Shown here: positions 56,909 through 64,000 of the stretch, piece after piece
Layout: every line of letters starts with the position of its first letter
Position numbering within the stretch: the stretch's first letter is position 1
Assembly (NCBI GenBank): GCA_947561585.1
Contig: CANNZV010001442.1
Span: 62,001-126,000, forward strand
Origin: Caprella mutica
Lineage: Eukaryota > Arthropoda > Malacostraca > Amphipoda > Caprellidae
Direction of reading: 5' to 3'
Length of the DNA: 64,000 nucleotides
Program-made: the position numbers and the translations under genes
The notes under the pieces: model-generated
Seen by the model: the letters and a program-made list of their open reading frames with translations, nothing else
The model's database searches: none
What the model was told of the DNA's origin: nothing

Positions 56909-57000
56909 CTGGCAAAATGAAACGCTACAGTTAGCATGGAAAATAACTCCTGGCAAAATGAAACGCTACAGTTAGCATGGAAAATAACGCCTGGTAAAGA
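56895..57000. repeat. 41-bp tandem repeat spanning a 3' splice site
   Basis: About 2.5 copies of a 41-bp unit with GCCTGGTAAA/ACCTGGCAAAATGAAACG and CTACAGTTAGCATGGAAAAT. The copy touching the exon supplies the TTTTGCCAG acceptor of exon 56789-56908. Confidence 0.85.
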
Positions 57001-59698
57001 AAACGCAATACACAGGGGAAAAGAAAATTTTAAAGGTATATATTTTTTTTTTTCACCAATTAATTCAATTTATTGAACAGTAGTACATAAAAGGAACAGT
57101 GAAACTTATATTCAATTTTTTTCTCTTAACAAAAATGTTATTCAATATCAATAGCCAGAATAATAACAATACATAATGTAAGCGTACAATATAATATTAT
57201 AAGTACATAATAATACTAGTTCCAATACTTTTTTAATTATTCGTATTATTTTAGATTATAAACCTAACAACGAACAAATTTAAGTAGGGATTCCTTTAAA
57301 GTATTTTCTCTACGCTCCTCACCGTATTTTTCATGATGATACTCTAACCATAGATAGATTATGACAATTAGTGACATGGACTATTTAGCGAGGGCGTTAG
57401 AATCCTTATCTGTTAATCTGATAAAAGAACAAAAGATACCTACTATGCAACATTAGCTGCCTTTTACCATTAGTCAATATGGGTTTTTCTTACTTTAAAT
57501 CAAATAAATAAAAATAAAAATCTGAGTTAGTGTTGTTTTTATTCCATTTCTATGCTAAGTCGAATATTTCTATTTGTTTAGTTTTGTTTAAAATTTACAT
57601 TTGTTACCCATTAAAAAATATTAGAAAGTTTTCTATTACATGAGGAAAAAAGAAAGTTTTATTTGGGGTAACTAATGAAATATTTAATAAAAGGGAAAGA
57701 GAAGTTTTCATATAAAATCAGTTTTATTCAAATCATTAACTTCAAATGATATATATTAAATGATTAGAATTCATATTTATTAAGTGTTCATTTACCTTTC
57801 AAGTCGTTAGATATTTTTTTTATACATATAATGATAAAAGAAAGTGTTCCAATTGTACCTATGGCTATACATTATTTCCAATGTTCTCAAAAATCTTAAT
57901 GCAAACGACTGAAAATAGAATCAAGCTTTGCAATAATTACTTTTCAATTATTAACTATAAAAAACAATCAATTTGTAATTGCACTCTGGTGTTGAATAGA
58001 AGTTAATCTACTTTGGTTCTTGAACCCTATGTTATGAGGCGCTATTGAGTAACTGTTGTGAAAGAGCCGTTATGGTCGTCAAAAGCCAGCCCAACGATAA
58101 AGGGGTGAGAAAAAAGAAGAAGTTAGTTTGTTAGTTAGTTAGTAATTTGTTTAGTTTTTCTACAATGGAAAAAGTAAAAACAAAGTTAATAATACAAAAA
58201 AAACTTCTCGAACACGCTCTCGATTTAATGACTTTCTCGTTTTAATTCAATAAATTTGTATTATTTATTTTATTAACCTTTCTTTTACAGTCCAAACGTT
58301 ATAATGAAAAGTCGTTATAATTAATGTATTAACTATATAGTGTCTGTCACTATATACATATATACTACTATAAGGTGCATGAGCATTATTGAGCAGTCAG
58401 TATGAAAACGAAAAATTTAAATAGTAGATAAAGAGGTTAGTTAATAATAATTACAAGAAATATATATTCATTTAAAAAAAGAAGATTTTATTTAATGAAT
58501 GATCCCATTACGAGGTCTCTAAAATTAACTAACTGCATACATATTCTATTTATACAATTGGTTCATATAATCAACATATATATTTATAGGTAACCTGTAA
58601 ATTATAATAATAATAACAATAATATACCCAAAAAATAAGCTCGAATGTATTTGTAATATACCAAATATAATCAATCCACTAATCAATTTACTTACGATAG
58701 TGAATGAAAAAGTTATAAAAGATAGTGATAATAATTCCGATTCATTTTAATGATTTTATGTAAACTTGTTTTCCTTTAATGGAAATATTAATTTCCATAT
58801 TTTCATTCATATTTATAATTCAAATACCTACTACAACTGTTTCATTTTCTTCATTATACCATAAGTAAGAACATGAATAAGTACGAAAAAGATACACAAA
58901 AATTAATTTAGGTGTATTTGTAATAAATATATAATAAATCTACGGTAAAGAATAAAAAGTGCTATAAAAAATAATTTGCAAAGAATAAAAAAAAATATTC
59001 TGATTCATTTTAATGATTTCATGTAATCTAGTAATTAGTTCCTTACTTAAAAGGGGATAATTATTTTGATATGCAATCATTCTATCACCCACCCTTTTTT
59101 CTAGTTCTCTTCTTCTTCTCCCTTCTTCACAAGTGCGCCAAATAGCCCCGGTTTTGGTGGAGTGTTGTCCATCTATTTTAACAGCGCCTCATAAACAAAG
59201 GCAAGTGAAAGCTCGGAAATTTCTTCGCATTATCGAGAAGAGTTGAACAAAATCTGAACTTCAAGAAAAGTAATATCTAAATGTTTTCTTAATTAACAAT
59301 TGCTACCATTTTACTTAAATCATTTTAATTTTATTAGACAGTTATAGATATTTTTTTAAACAATATAAATTCTGTACATTTTTGAAATACTTAGTACATT
59401 CAATATTTGTTCTTTCAACTAGTTCATTCATAACTATTGCTAACTTCTTGATAATTCAATTAATATAATGCCATAATAATGGGGTGAGGAATATATTCAA
59501 ATGCAACTACGTATTAGCTGATTTAAAAAATATATTTTCTACTCTCAAAAGTCAAAACCATGACACAACAACTACTATTGTTTTTTACTCACACTACTTT
59601 ACTGCGGGAAGTTACCCCCGATTTAGTCTAGAAATGTCTATATTTCTCAACAGCACTTCATAAAACTGCATGTGAGGAACTTATTTGAAGGAATCTGT
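57001..59698. other. non-coding, no gene seen; start of a diverged duplication
   Basis: AT-rich DNA upstream of the 23-exon gene. The missing signal-peptide start exon could be here but was not recognised. From about 58.4 kb it holds sequence repeated at 61.0-61.5 kb (ACGAGGTCTCTA, CCGATTCATTTTAATGAT, AACAGCGCCTCATAA). Confidence 0.45.
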
Positions 59699-60150
59699 AT
59701 GTCCCGCGCAATTTGCCGTTTGCTCGATCCTAAAAACACGCTGCGCATTCTCGTATGTAATAACAATTAATTTCAAGGATAACTTTTCTTACTATATAAA
59801 TTGATTTAGAAGACAATATTTTAAGTTTTTACATTAAAAACAAAGGAAATGAGGTTAATTTCAAATGTTTGGTAGAATGTTTGATATTTCAATAAAATTA
59901 AAATACCAGTTTTGTTTGAGTTTTCTTCAAGTAACTAACTCAAGCTTTATAACCAATATATTACCAAGTTATTATGTATAGTTTTAACTATCATATTTTG
60001 ATGAAATGGACCAATTAAATGCTTAAATAATTGATTATCTACTCCATTACTGTTGGTCCTGCTTCATACCCTTTACCTGCCTTGCACACTATCGAGAAAA
60101 AAGCGCAGCACATTCTCGAGATTGTGCAGATCGGCAAATGTTGCGGAACA
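59699..60150. repeat. TGTTCCGCGC-family element, copy 3
   Basis: TGTCCCGCGCAATTTGCCG to AAATGTTGCGGAACA, about 450 bp, inverted relative to copy 1 (17991-18484). It retains GACCAATTAAATGC, the uninterrupted site into which the 18930-19329 element inserted in copy 2. Confidence 0.75.
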
Positions 60151-61787
60151 TATATATATATAGTACAAACGCTTCAGACATTTCATCTATTAATTTGTAA
60201 ATTAATAACTTAGTTCTACAATATTATCTCATAAACTCTTTTTTTCCCGTAGCCTGGAGAGGAAGGACCTTTTAAAGATATATTTTTTATTTTTGACTTT
60301 TTACTTTCAGATACAATGTCGGTTGTTTCTAATCACATTCTTCTAGAAAACCAAACATAATTAATATAAGGATGGAAAAATAAATACCGTTAGCTTAATA
60401 AGCAAACTTAAAATTTATATGAATATGGATGGCATTGTCTGAATTTAAATAAAATGAATAAATGAAATGATAATCATCATTTTTCTCTCATAACTCTTTA
60501 TTTTTTTTCAAGTGCGGGAAGTCACCCCCGATTTTGCTGAAAAATGTCTATATTTTAACAGCGCCTCATAAAACGAAGACACGTAACTTTTGCGTTTCCA
60601 CATCAATTGAAGAATAGACAAACAAAATCGTTAAGATGAAATCTTGGAGAGAGTCGACCAAATTATATTTTCGTTTTATTAATAAAAAGCAATGGTGAAA
60701 AGGTTATATTATTTAATAGTTATTGTAGGTATTTTATCGGCTAGGACTTTTGAAAGATATCAAAGTAAAGGAACCCTAGAACGCAGATGAGCGGAATAAG
60801 ATTTTAGGTGTCATTAAAATATGTAAGTACATCAGAAAAGATATTGGAAATGAAAAAAACTTTGCCAAGAATATTTTGATATTAATGGCAATGTGGAAGT
60901 AGATCGACATAATAATAACTTGAGGGTGGGAAAGTTTCGGCAATTTAACCTTTGATTTTAAATTTTAAATAATTTAATATAGTAAAAAAAATTATATGAA
61001 TCATCAAATAACGAGGTCTCTATGATTTATAGAATCTACATTTATTTGTTTGTTGTTTAAACCACGTAAAACTTGTTGTGTTTGGTGCTATTTCAACCGA
61101 TTTGGTGGAATTCAACAACAAATTTGAACAGTGCTTCATAAAAAATCAAAACGGGTTAAAAATTGATCATGATTTTTTTTAACTAAGTTAATTCAATTTT
61201 TCATACATTCATTTGTTTCAAAACCAAAAACTGTTTCAACTATTACTCTACTACCTACAATTTTCACAAATAATTACGAATAAGATACAAAAAAGAAATA
61301 TATCGATTAGGTATGCCTAGAGAAAAAAAAAAATGTTATAAAAAATTTTTGCACAATTCCGATTCATTTTGATAATTTCTTGTAATTAGTTCCTTACTAA
61401 TTAATAGGTGATAATAATGATAATATAGGTGATATTAAAATGCAATTCATATTTCAAAACTCCACAAAGTGCTTGTGCCTTTGGTGGAACATTTGTCCAT
61501 CTATTTCAACAGCGCCTCATAAGCGAGAGCAAAAACTTCCTTACTTTGAAATTTATTTGCTTTATCAAGAGTCAGAGAAGTATGTTATCCTAATCAATGT
61601 AATTTTAAGAATAGTATGAAATATTTAAAAGCCTTTTCTTAAGTAACAACTTATTTGAATAATTTAATCTTATTCTTCAATTACCGACATTATTCTTTAT
61701 AACACTTTGTAAAATCTGCTGAGTGTTTCATGCTTATTTAATTATAATAGTATACACTCATTAACTAGGTACTATTACTACGGTGAC
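60151..61787. other. non-coding, second arm of a diverged duplication
   Basis: No gene. Copies of an 80-90-bp motif containing AACAGCGCCTCATAA occur at about 60515-60600, 61085-61150 and 61450-61530, with others at 59130-59215 and 59600-59680 and an inverted one near 58025. Confidence 0.5.
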
Positions 61788-62178
61788 CGGAAAGATGCCC
61801 ACAGGAAAAAAAACACAGGAAAAATGCCCACAAGGAAAAAAACACAGGAAAAAAAACACAGGAAAAATGCCCACAAGGAAAAAAACACAGGAAAAAAGCC
61901 CACAGGGAAAAATGTCCACAGGGAAAAATGCCCACAAGGAAAACAGCCCACAGGTATAAAAGCCCACAGGAAAAAAGCCCACAACTACATAATTAAAAAA
62001 AAACAGAAAAGCATAATAAATTAAAAGCAACTGTATTTTAAAATATATAAAAACACCTTTATATTTTTCTGTATTTTAAAAATTATGAGGTTGTGGGCTT
62101 TTATACCTGTGGGTTTTTATTCTTGTGGGCATTATTCCTGTGCAGTTTTTTCCTGTAGGCATCTTTCTGGTCACCATA
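61788..62178. repeat. TIR element built of GCCCACAGGAAAA tandem units
   Basis: Left arm GTGACCGGAAAGATGCCCAC followed by about ten imperfect 13-16-bp units (CACAGGAAAAATGCC); right arm ends GTAGGCATCTTTCTGGTCAC. The tandem units themselves form the inverted arms. GTGACCGGA also opens the array at 13054. Confidence 0.78.
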
Positions 62179-62312
62179 GTAACCGTACCCTTAGGCCCCC
62201 TTCACACTTGCGTTTCTCAACGCCGCGTTAGAAATACTGCTCTTTTGCATGTCTTCACACTTGCCTTTTTCCAACGCCGCGTTGAAAAAAAACTCATCTA
62301 ATCATTTTTTTC

Positions 62313-62935
62313 TTGTTATTATTGGTTATCATTTTCTCTAATTATCATTTTCTATTGTTATCATTTTCTCTGTTTATCATTTTCTTTGTTTATCATTACC
62401 TCTGTTTATTATTTTCTTTAGTTATCATTTTCTCTGGTGATCATTTTCTCTGGTTATCATTTTCTCTGGTTATCATTTTCTCTGTTTATCATTTTCTTTG
62501 TTTATCATTTTCTCTGTTTATTATTTTCTTTAGTTATCATTTTCTCTGGTTATCATTTTCTCTGTTTATTATTTTCTTTAGTTATCATTTTCTCTGTTTA
62601 TCATTTTCTCTGGTTATCATTTTCTCTGGTTATCATTTTCTATGTTTATCATTTTCTTTGTTTATCATTTTCTCTGGTTATCATTTTTCTTTGGTTATCA
62701 TTTCCTTTGGTTATCATTTTCTCTGTTTATCCTTTTCTCTGGTGGTCATTTTCTCTGGTTATCATTTTCTCTGGTTATCATTTTCTCTGGTTATCATTTT
62801 CTATGGTTATCATTTTCTATGGTTATCATTTTCTATGGTTATCATTTTCTATGGTTATCATTTTCTATGGTTATCATTTTCTCTGATTATCATTGTATCT
62901 AGTTATCATTTTATCTGGTTATCATTTTCTCTGTT
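62313..62935. repeat. 16-bp minisatellite, unit TTATCATTTTCTCTGG
   Basis: About 39 copies with TTTA/GTTA and CTCTG/CTTTG/CTATG variants. It is the same unit as at 48361-48520 in inverted orientation, and both abut an AACGCAAGTGTGAA-type end. ORFs across it are spurious. Confidence 0.95.
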
Positions 62936-62967
62936 CATGATATGGAAAAAAGTAATTTGGCATGATA

Positions 62968-63101
62968 GGGTATGTTCTGAATTATCGAACAGTTTCATAT
63001 TTTCGATCACCAACATATAACGAGTTAAAATGTCATATTAATTATATACTTTATCGTATATGATCGAATATGTGTAACTGTCCGATAATTCATAACTTAC
63101 C
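62968..63101. repeat. MITE, GGGTAAATTACG family
   Basis: GGGTATGTTCTGAATTATCG to GATAATTCATAACTTACC flanked by TA; short and core-less. Confidence 0.72.
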
Positions 63102-63436
63102 TAACTTTTACAACTCTATCACAATTGCCAGGGACCCTTGTTACGTGGGTAGAAAATAATAAACATTGTAGACAATTATTTTTCATTTTTTCGTCTTATT
63201 TTCGTTAAAAGTTTTGTGTATGTATGCAATCCCAGCAGTGAAAAAAACGCAAATGTGAACGGTACAAAAGACATTCGTATCCTGCTAAAGTTCTAGCGTT
63301 AAAAATTCTGCTCGTATTTTAGCAGGGGACTGAGCTATGTGGCGTTAGAAAAATTTCTGCATTTTTTCTAACGCAAGTGTAAAGGGGGCCTAACAAGAAA
63401 CGCCGTAGTTTTCTGTGTTTTCCTTTGATTGAAGGC

Positions 63437-63640
63437 TGCTTCACACATCCCCGATATCTGTCCGGCACTTCACCGGTCCGTCTCCGTCACTCTCCTCTCA
63501 GTGATTCGGTGTCAGTGAAAAAAAACATCGTTACATTAATTTCAACGGACACATTCACACAGTACCGGCTCTCCTCAGTGATAAAAATCAATGACCGGTG
63601 ACGTCCCGGACGGATATCGGTGATGTGTGAAGTAGCTAGC
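63437..63640. repeat. MITE, GGCTGCTTCACACATC family
   Basis: Inverted arms CTTCACACATCCCCGATATC and GATATCGGTGATGTGTGAAG, inner GACCGGTGACGTCCCGGACG. About 200 bp; only one copy in the window. Confidence 0.75.
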
Positions 63641-64000
63641 CTTAATTCGTAAATATTAGGTTTTGTTATGTAGCATGTATTTAAAAGAATACTTTCGAAT
63701 CTATGACATCAAAAGTGTCTGGACATCGGGTAATAGCGCAAGGGTCATGTCATATTATTGAAGCCCAGAATTAAACGATTACGATATTTTCTTGTGGGAT
63801 TAATTGAAAAAAAAAACGAATTACTCATGGTGTGGATTTTTTTGAAGCTAACCCCGACATGATCAAAAAATCAATGAATACAGTTAGAAAATGGGCGCAA
63901 AAATGTATTTTGAAACTTGGAGGACTATTCGAATAAATGAGTAGGATAAAAATTATTTTTTGGTAAACAAAGTTTTACTTCATATTATGCCATATTTTCT
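63641..64000. other. no gene seen
   Basis: AT-rich end of the window with no ORF or repeat recognised. Confidence 0.4.

Larger units (their letters stand above)
62193..63393. repeat. AACGCAAGTGTGAA-family MITE ends around a minisatellite
   Basis: AGGCCCCCTTCACACTTGCG at 62193 and CGCAAGTGTAAAGGGGGCCT at 63374-63393 are inverted ends. Between them lie the 16-bp minisatellite (62313-62935), another MITE (62968-63101) and further ACGCAAATGTGAA words. Confidence 0.7.

Noticed and set aside
62313..63020. ORFs of 86-235 codons rich in Phe/Leu/Ser/Tyr that mimic membrane proteins
   Set aside because: They translate the 16-bp TTATCATTTTCTCTGG minisatellite; the hydrophobicity is a product of T-rich DNA.

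Overview
The window is AT-rich nuclear DNA from an animal, almost certainly an insect. GT-AG introns split every gene, and the gene set is metazoan: a Pez/PTPN14-type FERM-phosphatase, a PP2A activator and an SLC16-like transporter. DD37D mariners, remnants of non-LTR retrotransposon zinc-knuckle tails and very many short inverted-repeat elements (MITEs) fill the rest. The density of repeats and the large introns would suit a hemipteran, but nothing in the sequence proves the order. No prokaryotic feature or CRISPR array was seen.

Layout. 1-2.1 kb is intergenic. 2.1-6.6 kb (minus) holds four exons of a monocarboxylate-transporter-like MFS gene whose 3' end was not found; a dead mariner sits in its first intron, inside an older MITE. 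6.6-22.4 kb is a gene-poor repeat field with nested MITEs, a second dead mariner, two 5'-truncated non-LTR remnants and the first cluster of hAT-like MITEs (20.1-22.1 kb). 22.5-28.7 kb (plus) is a complete six-exon Pez gene of 1398 codons. 31.6-36.0 kb (minus) is a complete seven-exon PTPA gene of 397 codons, with its 3' end facing that of Pez. 36.1-42.4 kb is a second hAT-like MITE cluster with provable nested insertions. 42.5-56.9 kb (minus) carries 23 phase-consistent exons (about 960 codons) of a type I membrane protein with two LolA/ependymin-like stretches and four PAN/apple-like cysteine repeats; its start codon exon was not found. 57-64 kb has no recognisable gene, and holds a diverged non-coding duplication and several MITEs.

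The genes do not form one pathway. Pez (Hippo signalling in flies) and PTPA (PP2A assembly) both concern phosphatase biology, but they face each other and nothing links them functionally.

Three patterns stand out. First, in the 23-exon gene tandem arrays repeatedly start at, or include, a splice site, with a different repeat unit at each junction; two arrays multiply the 5' splice site itself (5 x 21 bp and 17 x 24 bp). Second, several MITE families share one core but have different ends, or have similar ends with a different family-specific word repeated inside. The hAT-like group has 8-bp target duplications and inserts into itself. Third, the PTP domain of Pez keeps the catalytic cysteine position but lacks the signature arginine and a recognisable WPD loop, so it reads as a pseudophosphatase.
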